This document shows positions 1 through 8,222 of a stretch of DNA of 33,226 nt, in pieces. Source of the stretch: Paenibacillus polymyxa (GTDB taxonomy: Bacteria; Bacillota; Bacilli; Paenibacillales; Paenibacillaceae); contig NZ_JAGGNR010000059.1 of the NCBI RefSeq assembly GCF_018614975.1, positions 1 to 33,226 of the forward strand, given 5' to 3'. Numbering within the stretch: the stretch's first letter is position 1; every line of letters begins with the position of its first letter. The position numbers and the translations under genes are program-made. The notes under the pieces are model-generated. The model saw only the letters and a program-made list of their open reading frames with translations. It had not been told where the DNA came from and ran no database searches.

Positions 1-465
1 TTTCAAAGATCAAACTTATTTCGTTACCGAATGTTATTCTCTTCAGCAACTCTTATATAATAACACTTCCGAACCAACTTTGCAAGATCTTTTTTTAAGT
101 TTCTTTCGAAGCTTATTTCAATCGCTTGCCGCACCGTGTAAACCGTGCTTTCTTGACCGGACTAATAATATATCATGCATAGATATTAATTACAATACTT
201 AATTTAATAAAATTCATTTATCACAATCAACTACCTTTACTGCGTCGCTCTCATCTATTTCAGTTGTATAGTTTTTATAGCCTAAAATCCATTCATACAA
301 CGTTATACATGTCTAATTATTTTTAGAATTACTAGGACTAAATCTCCTCTCATATATTATAGCTTCATTAATATGCTCAATTTAGGTTGTCCTTTTATCA
401 AGGTCATGCAAGATTACTGGGGGCACTGTAAGTTACCACGAGTATAAGTATTATAGAAAATAAAC
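1..465. other. AT-rich left edge, no supported gene
   Basis: I see no gene here with a start codon, ribosome binding site and recognisable product. Two short frames remain open on opposite strands: a plus frame from the window edge to about 202, and a minus frame from about 161 down to a stop at 24-26. They overlap each other, so at most one can be real. Either could be the end of something lying outside the window. Confidence 0.5.
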
Positions 466-507
466 AAAAAAAGTGATGCACGCATATAACTATACGTGAA
501 CCACTTT
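466..507 (-). terminator. Rho-independent terminator of the ABC-2 membrane protein gene
   Basis: Read on the minus strand, the arms AAAGTG (507-502) and CACTTT (475-470) pair. A second paired block, CACG/CGTG, lies inside. A run of T follows immediately (A-run at 466-472 on the plus strand). It lies about 40 bases past the stop codon at 544. Confidence 0.65.
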
Positions 508-543
508 CTTGTATGTTATTACATTATATATAGAAGGAAACTC

Positions 544-1719
544 TTAATGTTGTGCCTGTGCTGATGCTGGAGGCGTCATCGTCATTTGTCCATTACCTGC
601 TTTTTGCATGCCAACTCGCAGCACCGTAATCCCCCACGTAATAATCGAGATCAACAGAAGATGAACCATGTATCCACCCACTGCCTCTCCACTATAGATC
701 AAACGCATAAATCCCTGTACTCCATTGGAAGCGGGCAGAAAGTTTCCGATATAACGGTAGAATGGCGCCAGCATCTCGGCTGGAATGATATTTCCTGCTG
801 TCATCAACTGGAGCGGAACCATCGCTACATTAAATAGAGGGCCTGCATTGCCAAACAGGGCAAAACTCATTTGTGTAAAACAGATACAAGCCAGACTCAC
901 CAGCACATGATAAAGATACAAAGCGCCGAAGGAGCTCGCAACATCCGTGAACTGAAGAGCTACTATATCCACAATTAGAGGAACGATCACTGCTATACAT
1001 AACAACAACATTTGCCGTCCCCAGAAGATTTCCCATTTGGAATGGGTACGCTTCATGATATTCGACGTAATATTGAACTGAATGTTCATGGTCATCGAAG
1101 CAATGTAGGTGATAAAACCCAGAATCATCGGTAGCATTGATGTTGCAAAATCACTTACGCTGTTCGTTTTATTAATTTCAGCCTTCACAGGCCCTTCATT
1201 CATCTTCGCCATCGCTTGTCCAATGGCTGCACTCAGTTCATCGCTGTTTATACTATCGTTATTGAGTGTCACTTGAACCTTGGATTCCAGAATCCCTTGA
1301 CCCATTTGTGCAGTTATTCCGGTCGCAGCATGTTCCACAATGGATTTGGCTACATCGGAATTTCCCTGATTAATATAAAAGGACAAGCTCGCCTCTGTAC
1401 CTCCTTCAATCTGGTCAGTGAATCCTTCCGGTATAACAATAACCATTGCATAGTTACCTGCATTCATCTGTTGATCAGCTTCCTCGGCAGAACCCAGTAC
1501 ATCGACATGGAAAGGAGCGAGCGTTTCAATCTGCTTCTGCACCTCTGTTCCCTGTGTCCCGTCTTCGTTCACCAGAGCAACTTGAAGTTGATCCACTCTC
1601 TCCGTGGCTTGATGATAACCCGTCATCCAGATCACAACAAATAACAACGGAACAATCAATGCAAAAACCAATCCTATTTTTGTCTGTGGCACTTTAAGAA
1701 AATCTTTGATGCTTCTCAT
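544..1719 (-). CDS. YhgE/Pip-like ABC-2 family membrane protein
   Basis: This is a 391-residue membrane protein of the ABC-2 permease / YhgE-Pip type (DUF3533-like), probably involved in exporting a toxic or cell-surface compound. There is one transmembrane segment near residues 17-33, a soluble extracellular region of about 150 residues, and then about five more transmembrane helices from residue 195 to 370. This layout is typical of the family. No ATPase gene lies beside it. The start ATG at 1719 follows a GGGAG site with 10-base spacing. It lies 81 bases downstream of a MarR gene on the same strand, with a palindrome-overlapped promoter between, which suggests MarR-controlled efflux. The exact substrate cannot be read from the sequence. 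Confidence 0.8.
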   Translation of the reverse strand: MRSIKDFLKVPQTKIGLVFALIVPLLFVVIWMTGYHQATERVDQLQVALVNEDGTQGTEVQKQIETLAPFHVDVLGSAEEADQQMNAGNYAMVIVIPEGFTDQIEGGTEASLSFYINQGNSDVAKSIVEHAATGITAQMGQGILESKVQVTLNNDSINSDELSAAIGQAMAKMNEGPVKAEINKTNSVSDFATSMLPMILGFITYIASMTMNIQFNITSNIMKRTHSKWEIFWGRQMLLLCIAVIVPLIVDIVALQFTDVASSFGALYLYHVLVSLACICFTQMSFALFGNAGPLFNVAMVPLQLMTAGNIIPAEMLAPFYRYIGNFLPASNGVQGFMRLIYSGEAVGGYMVHLLLISIITWGITVLRVGMQKAGNGQMTMTPPASAQAQH

Positions 1720-1760
1720 TCGTTCACGACTCCCGTTAGTTAAAATTAAAATAATTGCAC

Positions 1761-1793
1761 TGCATATATATGCACATGCACATATTTGGCCAA
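1761..1793 (-). promoter_or_regulatory. Candidate promoter with palindromic operator
   Basis: On the minus strand a -35-like TTGGCC (1793-1788) is followed by 17 bases and a -10-like TATATA (1770-1765). A perfect 14-base palindrome, tgcatatatatgca (1761-1774), covers the -10 box. A ten-base palindrome, tttggccaaa (1785-1794), covers the -35 box. The site lies between the MarR gene and the membrane protein gene, so MarR binding here is a reasonable inference. Confidence 0.5.
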
Positions 1794-1800
1794 AAAAAAT

Positions 1801-2232
1801 TTATTTCATCTTCTCATAGATGCGATTCATCACATTCATGAATGCTTCAAGCTCTTCAAGGGAACATTCGGCGAGTGCCTCTTGCTCTTGCTGTTTTGCC
1901 TTTGGTGTCAGAACGTTATTCATTTCCAGTCCTTCCGCCGTCAAACAAAGCAAAACCGCTCTGCGGTCCTGTGGATCTTCTTCTCTTGTCACCAAACCTT
2001 TGCGAATCAACTTATCTATAATTTTGCCTACCGTTGTCTGGTCCCGCACTGTTAATTCAGCCAGTTTTTTCTGTGATATATGGCTTCCAGCCTTGCTCAA
2101 TTCATTCAAGACTGCAAATTGTTCCGGAGTAATATCCTGTTCACTCAGATTTCTGGTTGTTGTTTTTTTGTACGCCAGATACGTCCGTGACAGAATCAGT
2201 CCAAGTGGATTTTCATCCATATTAACAGGCAT
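1801..2232 (-). CDS. MarR family transcriptional regulator
   Basis: This is a 143-residue winged-helix regulator, the usual MarR length. The helix-turn-helix lies near residues 52-75 (SQKKLAELTVRDQTTVGKII) and the wing carries the family DPQDRR motif near residues 86-91. I chose the ATG at 2232 because GAAAGGAG precedes it by 8 bases. A GTG 36 bases further upstream would extend the frame but has no good ribosome binding site. MarR proteins usually repress neighbouring efflux genes and respond to small phenolic or toxic ligands. Here the next gene downstream is a membrane transport protein, so this one probably controls it. Autoregulation is likely but not shown. Confidence 0.9.
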   Translation of the reverse strand: MPVNMDENPLGLILSRTYLAYKKTTTRNLSEQDITPEQFAVLNELSKAGSHISQKKLAELTVRDQTTVGKIIDKLIRKGLVTREEDPQDRRAVLLCLTAEGLEMNNVLTPKAKQQEQEALAECSLEELEAFMNVMNRIYEKMK

Positions 2233-2286
2233 GCTGTTGCTCCTTTCTCTATATAGTAGCACTACCATCTAATTTGCGTAAGCTCT

Positions 2287-2316
2287 ATATTATTACCAGA
2301 TCTGCAATACTGTCAA
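2287..2316 (-). promoter_or_regulatory. Sigma-A-type promoter of the MarR gene
   Basis: A perfect -35 TTGACA (2316-2311) is followed 18 bases later by TAATAT (2292-2287) on the minus strand. This is about 55 bases upstream of the MarR start codon. Confidence 0.6.
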
Positions 2317-2340
2317 TTTAATTTTTTATATTTTCAAGCA

Positions 2341-2379
2341 AAAAGAGACCCACCCGATAGTCAGGCAGCTCTCTCCTCT
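2341..2379 (-). terminator. Rho-independent terminator after the DUF3934 gene
   Basis: On the minus strand an AGAGA-type arm with CTGCCTGA pairs, with some G-U pairs, to TCGGGTGG and TCTCT. The loop is three bases and a T-run follows directly. It lies just past the stop of the small gene at 2398 and upstream of the MarR promoter. Confidence 0.6.
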
Positions 2380-2397
2380 GGCATCGTCAAGCCACAC

Positions 2398-2565
2398 TTA
2401 CTCGGGCTTGCCACTTGAAGTTTCGGTATCGTCCTTCTTCTTTGTACCTTTACTTTTATAAGGCTTCGGTGCACTTTTCGCCCGGTTAGCAGCGGCTTGC
2501 CAACGGTTCCAGCCTTTTTTACCTGTACCACGGCCGGTGCCGCCTTTTCCTTTTGCATTGCTCAT
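2398..2565 (-). CDS. DUF3934 family small basic protein
   Basis: This is a 55-residue, strongly basic protein. The N-terminus contains Gly- and Lys-rich motifs (GGTGRGTGKKGWNRWQ) and a KSAPKPYKSKGTKKKD segment, which I recognise as the DUF3934 family of Bacillus and Paenibacillus. Its function is unknown. The charge would suit nucleic-acid binding, but that is inference. The start is the ATG at 2565 with TTGGAG seven bases upstream. An in-frame ATG 63 bases earlier adds residues that do not fit the family and has no clear binding site. The gene appears monocistronic, with its own extended -10 promoter and terminator. Confidence 0.8.
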   Translation of the reverse strand: MSNAKGKGGTGRGTGKKGWNRWQAAANRAKSAPKPYKSKGTKKKDDTETSSGKPE

Positions 2566-2661
2566 GTAATCACTCCAATAATCCTGTATATGCTTAAAAA
2601 TGACCGTCCTCGGCAACTTATTATGCAACCCAGCCCATCTAATTCACTTCCAGCAATTCTT

Positions 2662-2670
2662 ATTATACCA
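2662..2670 (-). promoter_or_regulatory. Extended -10 promoter of the DUF3934 gene
   Basis: The minus strand reads TGGTATAAT, a perfect extended -10 element, about 95 bases before the start codon at 2565. No convincing -35 box was found, which is common for this class. Confidence 0.5.
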
Positions 2671-2702
2671 AAAAACGATGCTCCTACGTCTTTTCCGAAC
2701 AA

Positions 2703-3923
2703 TTACATTTCAGCCTTCGGTTGTTTTACCGCTTTGGCCCCTCTGAGTACCCGTAGGGATAACAGGAAACAGATCGCCAGAACGGCAGCTGCCGAAACAT
2801 AAGGATAGTTAATATTCACATCGAACAGTGCTCCAGCTACGATTGGACCTGCGATATTCCCCAAACTGGTATACGCCGAGTTCAGTCCGGCCACAAAGCC
2901 CTGCTGTTCTTGTGCCAGTTTGGACATCTGTGTACTGATCGCCGGACGTAAAATGTCCATACCAAGAAAGACGATAAACGTCACCACAAGAATGAGCCAG
3001 TACGTATGCACGAACAAGGTCAACAGTACAAATACCGCTACAAATAACAGACAGACCGAAATAACCATCTTTTCACCAAACCGGTTGAGCAACCAACCAA
3101 TCAGGGATACTTGCACAACCGCACCCGCAATAGAACCAAATGTAATAATGAATGCAATGTCTTTCGTCGTGAAACCAAACTTGTGATCCACAAACAGTGA
3201 AAATACCGTCTCATAGTTCGCCAGACCAAATGCCATAACAAACACGATAATCAAGCTGAAAAAGTACGGTTCACGATACGAATTCAGCAGTTGGGATACC
3301 ATACCCGGAGCTTTGACCTTCACTGCGCCAGCCACAGGTTTACTTTGCTCTCCTGTACTTCGCGCCGATTCAGGCAAAATAATCAATGTGATAATTGATG
3401 CCAGCAAACCGGCAACCCCTGCAGCATAGAACGGAATTCGAATGCCAAAGTCTGCAATGTACCCACCAATTCCCGGACCGATGATAAATCCCGTTGTAAT
3501 CGCTGCATTAATCAATCCCATACCTTTGCCGCGTTCTTCCTCTGTTGTAATATCCGCGGTGTAGGCCATAACTGCCGGGAAGATCATCGCTGCTCCAATA
3601 CCACCCAGCATCCGGGCTGCGAAGAGCAGCACTGGTGCATTGACCGCACCGAACATAAACTCGGATACGGCAAAGATCAGCATGCCGCCAACGATAATTT
3701 TTTTACGTCCCCATGTATCCGACCAACGACCCGCAAGCGGGGAGAACAGAAACTGGGTGAAGGAAAATGCCGCTACCAGCAATCCAACCGTGAATCCGGT
3801 GATATGCAGTAGATCCATATACGCAGGCATGATCGGCACAACGAGACCAATACCAGTAAAAACAAGAAAAATATTAAACATTAACAGCAGCAGTGCGCCC
3901 CTGTTCCGTGTTAGTAATGCCAT
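2703..3923 (-). CDS. MFS drug efflux transporter (DHA1, NorA/Bmr-like)
   Basis: This is a 406-residue, 12-helix major facilitator, the standard length for the 12-helix DHA1 drug/proton antiporters. The motif A segment GRWSDTWGRKK occupies residues 65-75, between helices 2 and 3. A motif C-like GFIIGPGIGG lies in helix 5. The start is the ATG at 3923, preceded by GGAGG with 8-base spacing; the frame also stays open to a TTG 24 bases upstream that lacks a binding site. It lies 32 bases downstream of a TetR regulator and probably forms a two-gene operon with it. The likely role is proton-driven export of hydrophobic or cationic compounds. The substrate is unknown. Confidence 0.9.
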   Translation of the reverse strand: MALLTRNRGALLLLMFNIFLVFTGIGLVVPIMPAYMDLLHITGFTVGLLVAAFSFTQFLFSPLAGRWSDTWGRKKIIVGGMLIFAVSEFMFGAVNAPVLLFAARMLGGIGAAMIFPAVMAYTADITTEEERGKGMGLINAAITTGFIIGPGIGGYIADFGIRIPFYAAGVAGLLASIITLIILPESARSTGEQSKPVAGAVKVKAPGMVSQLLNSYREPYFFSLIIVFVMAFGLANYETVFSLFVDHKFGFTTKDIAFIITFGSIAGAVVQVSLIGWLLNRFGEKMVISVCLLFVAVFVLLTLFVHTYWLILVVTFIVFLGMDILRPAISTQMSKLAQEQQGFVAGLNSAYTSLGNIAGPIVAGALFDVNINYPYVSAAAVLAICFLLSLRVLRGAKAVKQPKAEM

Positions 3924-3955
3924 GATTCCATCCTCCGTAGTTGTCAAAATGTTGC

Positions 3956-4561
3956 TTAAGCTTTATCTTTTGCAATCCCATGCAAGAATACACTGGCAGC
4001 CTGTCGGTATAACGCAAGAGCCTGATCAGGCTCCATCCTCCGTGACATCTGACTAAGACCAATAATGGTACTTTCCAATATCAGTGCGAGATGATCTACA
4101 TTGTCTGCTTTGAACTCACCGCTCTCAATGCCTTGTTCTATCATTTGTTTATTAAATTGAATATGCCGCTCAAACATTAAGGATATCCGCTCCTCAATAT
4201 CATTTTCTTTCTTTTCCCCTGTGAAGAACTCATCAGCCGCCTTCGTCAGCGGGTGATTCATATCGTCCAGAACTAATTGTTCCGCCAAACCATAAATCTT
4301 CTCCGTGGAGGTGCGATAGAGATGTTCTTTGGCCGCCCAACTCGCTTCCCACTCCCGATCCCACTCATCGATTAGATAGAGGAACAGGCCTTCTTTACTT
4401 TTAAAATGGTAATATATATTGCCCTTGCTGCTGCCCGTCGCAGCTACAATATCCTCAATGGACGTTGCTTTATAACCTTTTTGTACAAAAAGGGCTTTGG
4501 AAGCATCCGCAAGTTTCTTCTTGGTCTGCTCGGTTTGAAGTTGCTTTTTATTCATATTCAT
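3956..4561 (-). CDS. TetR family transcriptional regulator
   Basis: This is a 201-residue one-domain repressor. The N-terminal helix-turn-helix spans about residues 33-53 and contains the hallmark TSIEDIVAATGSSKGNIYYH, ending in the YYHFKSKEGL signature. The remaining 140 residues are the variable ligand and dimer domain. The ATG at 4561 has GGAG nine bases upstream; a second ATG two codons later is a less likely alternative. It is the first gene of an operon with the MFS exporter, so it probably represses that exporter and itself. A candidate operator lies directly downstream of its promoter. Confidence 0.92.
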   Translation of the reverse strand: MNMNKKQLQTEQTKKKLADASKALFVQKGYKATSIEDIVAATGSSKGNIYYHFKSKEGLFLYLIDEWDREWEASWAAKEHLYRTSTEKIYGLAEQLVLDDMNHPLTKAADEFFTGEKKENDIEERISLMFERHIQFNKQMIEQGIESGEFKADNVDHLALILESTIIGLSQMSRRMEPDQALALYRQAASVFLHGIAKDKA

Positions 4562-4584
4562 TCCATTTCACTCCGTCCCATGCA

Positions 4585-4632
4585 TACTGAACATTCGTTC
4601 TGTATTTTAACAGATGCACCCAATATAAGCAA
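4585..4632 (-). promoter_or_regulatory. TetR-MFS operon promoter and candidate TetR operator
   Basis: On the minus strand TTGCTT (4632-4627), 17 bases and TAAAAT (4609-4604) form a good sigma-A promoter. The imperfect palindrome tactgaac-attc-gttctgta (4585-4604) begins at the last base of the -10 box and covers the start-site region. Seven of its ten half-site pairs match, including GAAC/GTTC, a layout common for self-regulating TetR genes. Confidence 0.6.
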
Positions 4633-4634
4633 TG

Positions 4635-4670
4635 AAAAAGGAGAATTGGCACATCAGCCAACTCTCCTTT
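4635..4670 (-). terminator. Rho-independent terminator of the zinc-ribbon/protease operon
   Basis: Minus-strand arms AAAGGAGAGTTGGC and GCCAATTCTCCTTT pair with one mismatch around a six-base loop, followed by a T-run. It starts 12 bases past the protease stop at 4682, and the TetR promoter begins directly after it. Confidence 0.85.
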
Positions 4671-4681
4671 GATGATTTATT

Positions 4682-5830
4682 TTATGTTATTTTCTTACCT
4701 TTACCATGCAATATTTTCAATTGACCATTCTCAGAAGCAACCTGATATGTAACCCTATACTTCGTCGTTACATATTCGCCGTCCCTGCGTTCATCGGCTG
4801 TAATCACTGCTGTCACTTCCATCCCATCATTGCCCTTGTCTATAGAAGAGACCTCTCCAATAGTCACATAACTGGTATTGAGGTAACCCTCACGAAATTT
4901 GGCATAACTTGTGCCGCTCTGCCATTCACTGCCGAGCAAAGCATAAGCTGTAACATAGTCACTTAGATTCAGATTGTTGTAAAAATCGGTCACCACCCCT
5001 TCTGCTTTTGCAGAAGCTGAGATCGGTCCCGATCCATTACCACCAGCCGTCTGAACCGCCGTTGTGCTGGATGGCTTCTTGGACCAGGCTTGCACCTGCT
5101 TCAGCACGCTGGTGATAGGGATACTGAACCCAATCCCGCCCTCCTGCTCCACAACGGCTGAGTTAATACCAAGTACTTCGCCCGTCTCTGCGTTGATTAG
5201 TGGTCCGCCACTGTTGCCATGGGTAATCGGCGCCGAGATCTGATACAGATTGCTGTAAATGTAAGGCGCAATTTCGAAGCTGCGTCCAACACCGCTGATA
5301 ATGCCTGTAGTTACCGTGTTCTCGAACCCGAGCGGGCTCCCTAGAGCTAGGATTTCGTCTCCAGTCTCGGCTTTAGATTTGGCGATAGCCAGCGGTTTCA
5401 CCTTTTTCAGATCAGGTACTCGAACGACAGCAATATCTGTTTCTTCCCCGATTCCGATTACTGTTCCTTTATATTCCTCATGATTCAGGGTACGTATCGT
5501 CACTTCCTTCGAACCTACTACCACATGAGCATTGGTTACAACATCTCCCTGATCATTATAGAGAAAACCGGAGCCTAGTCCGCTGCTGCTCTCGATCGTA
5601 ACCACTTTCTTCTGACTCTCTTCAATAATCTGTTTACGTGTTTTCTTCACGACTGTCTTGGAGGACGGTTTGGATGCTACGGTTTCTGTTTCCTTCGCAT
5701 TAACAACAGCCAATCTGGGCTCAGCCTGCAACTGATCTGCTGTATAACTGTGAATCCAGAACACGCCTCCTGCTCCGACTCCTATAATGATTGCACTGGA
5801 TATAATGGTGCTCCATATTCGTTTGCCCAT
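4682..5830 (-). CDS. Membrane-anchored trypsin-like serine protease (S1C, HtrA-like)
   Basis: This is a 382-residue protein with a short cytoplasmic start, one transmembrane helix (about residues 8-27) and an extracellular protease domain at about residues 65-250. The catalytic triad is visible as H102 (TNAHVV), D132 (TDIAVV) and S207 (HGNSGGPL). No PDZ domain follows. Instead residues 280-382 look like an NTF2-like fold. HtrA-type proteases of this build degrade or sense misfolded surface proteins. The ATG at 5830 has AGGAGG ten bases upstream. A longer frame starts at 5860 but overlaps the previous gene. It is 14 bases downstream of the zinc-ribbon gene, whose stop codon forms part of its ribosome binding site, so the two are translationally linked. 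Confidence 0.88.
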   Translation of the reverse strand: MGKRIWSTIISSAIIIGVGAGGVFWIHSYTADQLQAEPRLAVVNAKETETVASKPSSKTVVKKTRKQIIEESQKKVVTIESSSGLGSGFLYNDQGDVVTNAHVVVGSKEVTIRTLNHEEYKGTVIGIGEETDIAVVRVPDLKKVKPLAIAKSKAETGDEILALGSPLGFENTVTTGIISGVGRSFEIAPYIYSNLYQISAPITHGNSGGPLINAETGEVLGINSAVVEQEGGIGFSIPITSVLKQVQAWSKKPSSTTAVQTAGGNGSGPISASAKAEGVVTDFYNNLNLSDYVTAYALLGSEWQSGTSYAKFREGYLNTSYVTIGEVSSIDKGNDGMEVTAVITADERRDGEYVTTKYRVTYQVASENGQLKILHGKGKKIT

Positions 5831-5844
5831 TCCAACCTGTCCTC

Positions 5845-7092
5845 CTATTCCAGATACCACGTTGCATTCACAACAGATACTTCTGCTTCTTGGTATACAC
5901 CATAGTAATACGTCTCAAAAAATCCTTCTTCACCCACTTCAATCCAGCTTGGATACACATCCACATAGGTTTGGCCCAAATAAGTACCGTCTGTACCATA
6001 AATATCGACCATGACGGTGACGGAAGAGATCGGCCGAGTTGCATTGTTAATGATTGAACCGCTAATATACAGGTCACCATACATATCAAGCGTTGCTTCG
6101 ACATTCACAATGCTCACTGCTGACGTTCGATTCTTCAGATCTTCTTCTGCTGCCTGTTGTTCGGCAAGTTGGATCCGTTCGGCTTCCGCTTTCTCGAAAC
6201 TCTTCTTCTCACTCAGCACCCGATCACGATACGCTGTCAGTTTGTCATCCTCCGGCGCATAAGACAGCCCTTGATCGACCGTTTGCAATGCCGCTATAAA
6301 ATCCTTTGTCTTGACTTGCTGCTCAGCCTGCTTGTAGCTAATCCCTGCCAGCTTATCAACAATTTGCTTCTCTACTGCTTCGGCTTCCTCACCCTTCAGA
6401 TTCGATATCGTATCCAGCTTCTCAGCCAGCGCCTCTACTGTCGTCAAACTATCGATTTCTTTTTTCACCTTCAATACAGCCAGCGTAATCTTTCTATTAC
6501 TTAATGTGGCACGTACTTTGGTGAAAACGAGCTCTTCTCGCTCTTTCAGTGCTTTCGCTACTGCCTGAATGGATTTGTCTCCTTCTGAGAGTTTTCCTGT
6601 TTTCAGACTTGTGGCAGCCTCATTCAACTGATTCATCAGATTGAACGCTTTCGCCGTAATTTGCCGATCCTGTATAAGTGCATCATAGTTCGGTCGTTTC
6701 GCTAGAGCGCTGTCCAGCAGTTGGAGAGCCTCTTTATATTTCCCCTCTAGTGCAGCCTGTTCCGCCTGTTGGTGCAGTGATTTGACCTCTGCATTGATAC
6801 CTGTTTCCTGCTTGTAATAATACGTTAGCAAAGCACCTACAACTACTGCCAGAAGTAAGGGAATAATCCAGCTAAATGCAAGACCTTGACCTGTATTTCC
6901 TTGTTTGGAAGCCGGTGGTTGCTGCTGCCGGGACAAGGAATCAAGTGCTTTTCGCGTTTCTTTATCCACGTCTATGGCTGTTTCTGCCCAGATCTGTTCC
7001 TCGGTAGAGCTTGTTTCCTTCAATTTGGTTCTACACTTTGTGCACGTGTTATCCGCCGGACCGTTTTTGGCCCCACATACATGACAATACAC
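5845..7092 (-). CDS. Zinc-ribbon membrane protein with FxLYD domain
   Basis: This is a 415-residue protein. The first 20 residues form a zinc ribbon with C3, C6, C17 and C20. A cytoplasmic linker follows, then a transmembrane helix at about residues 72-92. A long, charged, partly coiled-coil or TPR-like extracellular region runs from 97 to about 320, and a C-terminal FxLYD-type beta domain from about 325 to 415. The start is GTG at 7092, chosen because GGAGG lies seven bases upstream and the zinc ribbon begins at residue 3. Its stop overlaps the ribosome binding site of the downstream protease gene, so the two products probably work at the same membrane site, perhaps in envelope stress sensing. 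The specific role is unknown. Confidence 0.8.
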   Translation of the reverse strand: MYCHVCGAKNGPADNTCTKCRTKLKETSSTEEQIWAETAIDVDKETRKALDSLSRQQQPPASKQGNTGQGLAFSWIIPLLLAVVVGALLTYYYKQETGINAEVKSLHQQAEQAALEGKYKEALQLLDSALAKRPNYDALIQDRQITAKAFNLMNQLNEAATSLKTGKLSEGDKSIQAVAKALKEREELVFTKVRATLSNRKITLAVLKVKKEIDSLTTVEALAEKLDTISNLKGEEAEAVEKQIVDKLAGISYKQAEQQVKTKDFIAALQTVDQGLSYAPEDDKLTAYRDRVLSEKKSFEKAEAERIQLAEQQAAEEDLKNRTSAVSIVNVEATLDMYGDLYISGSIINNATRPISSVTVMVDIYGTDGTYLGQTYVDVYPSWIEVGEEGFFETYYYGVYQEAEVSVVNATWYLE

Positions 7093-7439
7093 CCTAATCC
7101 CTCCACTTAAGAACGTATGTATACTTCGCTTTCCTGGGGTTCGTCTATCACATCAATTGCTAAAAAACACCAACATGAATCGATAATTATCATATAGCAA
7201 AAAGGAATATTGCACCATATGTTCTATAGATATCATGCTTGAACGAGTCATACTGGATGCAAAAGAACCTTCCTATTAATCTAGGAAGGCTCTAGTTATC
7301 GTCGGGCTGGGTCAAAACGCGTACCAGCTATCAAGGGACACGTCTGTCCAATTTGATCCTATTCGAGCATTTACACTAGAACGATTTCGCACAACTCTCT
7401 TGTCCTGTTCAAACAAACTCACATTGGAGGAATATGAGA
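7093..7439. other. Divergent intergenic region with stem-loops
   Basis: This 347-base region separates the zinc-ribbon operon from the methyltransferase gene. It holds a perfect 8-base-pair hairpin (7268-7289) and a smaller one (GGACA/TGTCC, 7336-7349). Promoters for both flanking genes are expected, but no strong consensus pair stood out. On the minus strand a frame ends at a stop at 7312-7314 after a protein-like stretch, and the larger hairpin lies just past it. It has no credible start or binding site, so I do not call it a gene. Confidence 0.5.
7268..7289 (-). other. Perfect stem-loop, terminator-like on the minus strand
   Basis: CCTTCCTA and TAGGAAGG are exact complements around a six-base loop. 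On the minus strand the stem is followed by TTCTTTTGC, a weak T-run. No intact minus-strand gene ends here, so it may be left over from a lost gene or act in the methyltransferase leader. Confidence 0.5.
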
Positions 7440-8195
7440 ATGAAAAACAAAATAAATTACGCTGACTTTTATGAACGCGTAGGCCGGACGAATGGCTGGA
7501 ACTTCAGCTCCATGAACGTTGTCTCGGAGAAAATTGGATGGAACTTCTATGAGGAAGTTGTTCGCCATACGCGATCGTCCGATCTGTTGCTGGATATTGG
7601 AACAGGTGGTGGAGAAGCCATTCTGTCCATTGCGGAAGAAACTTTATTGCTGGTGGGAATTGATCTCGCTCAAGGAATGATTGAGACCGCACAGCATAAT
7701 CTTCAGGCTATGGGCGGTCATTCCAATGTACGCTTTCTTCATATGGACGCAGAAAAACTGGATTTTCCAGATTGCTTCTTTAATGTGGTATCTTCCAGAC
7801 ACTCTGGGTTCTCTGCTTCAGAAGTATTCAGGGTTCTTGCTGAGGGTGGGATATTTCTAACCCAGCAGGTCAGCGAACACGATAAATCCAACATTTCAGA
7901 AGCTTTTGGCCGTGGACAGAGCCTTGGCATTCAACCTGGCACATTGATGGAACGATACAAGCATGAACTTCAAAAAGCAGGTTTCCATGACATTCAGGCC
8001 CGTGAATACAATGTGGTAGAGCATTATGCTACACCCGAAGACTTGATGTTTCTCCTAACCCATACCCCCATTATTCCTGATTTCGGAAAGGTAGACACTG
8101 ACTTCGAGCGATTCCAGCAGTTTGTGAATGAACATCACGACGAGAAGGGCATTCGTACCAACTCGGCACGCTTCATGATCACTGCAAGGAAATAA
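7440..8195 (+). CDS. Class I SAM-dependent methyltransferase
   Basis: This 251-residue protein carries the Rossmann-fold methyltransferase motifs. Motif I is LLLDIGTGGGE (residues 49-59), the acidic ribose-binding residue is D75 in VGIDLA, and a motif II-like block, MDAEKLDFPD, follows near residue 105. It belongs to the broad Methyltransf_11/25 group; the substrate cannot be told. The ATG at 7440 is preferred over the ATG at 7434, because GGAGG is nine bases before the former and only three before the latter. It stands alone on the plus strand between two minus-strand operons and ends in a strong terminator shared with the convergent penicillin-binding protein gene. Confidence 0.85.
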   Translation: MKNKINYADFYERVGRTNGWNFSSMNVVSEKIGWNFYEEVVRHTRSSDLLLDIGTGGGEAILSIAEETLLLVGIDLAQGMIETAQHNLQAMGGHSNVRFLHMDAEKLDFPDCFFNVVSSRHSGFSASEVFRVLAEGGIFLTQQVSEHDKSNISEAFGRGQSLGIQPGTLMERYKHELQKAGFHDIQAREYNVVEHYATPEDLMFLLTHTPIIPDFGKVDTDFERFQQFVNEHHDEKGIRTNSARFMITARK

Positions 8196-8222
8196 ATGAT
8201 CCCATATTGAATAAAATGAAAC

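Noticed and set aside
1..203. Partial gene at the left edge
   Set aside because: Overlapping open frames on both strands, no homology recognised and too short to decide.
2361..2558. Second basic frame overlapping the DUF3934 gene
   Set aside because: It is a frame shadow: the other frame carries the known family sequence with a proper start, and this one runs through the terminator.
7093..7439. T-box or other riboswitch upstream of the methyltransferase
   Set aside because: Hairpins are present but the conserved T-box sequence and an antiterminator are absent, and no known riboswitch core was recognised.
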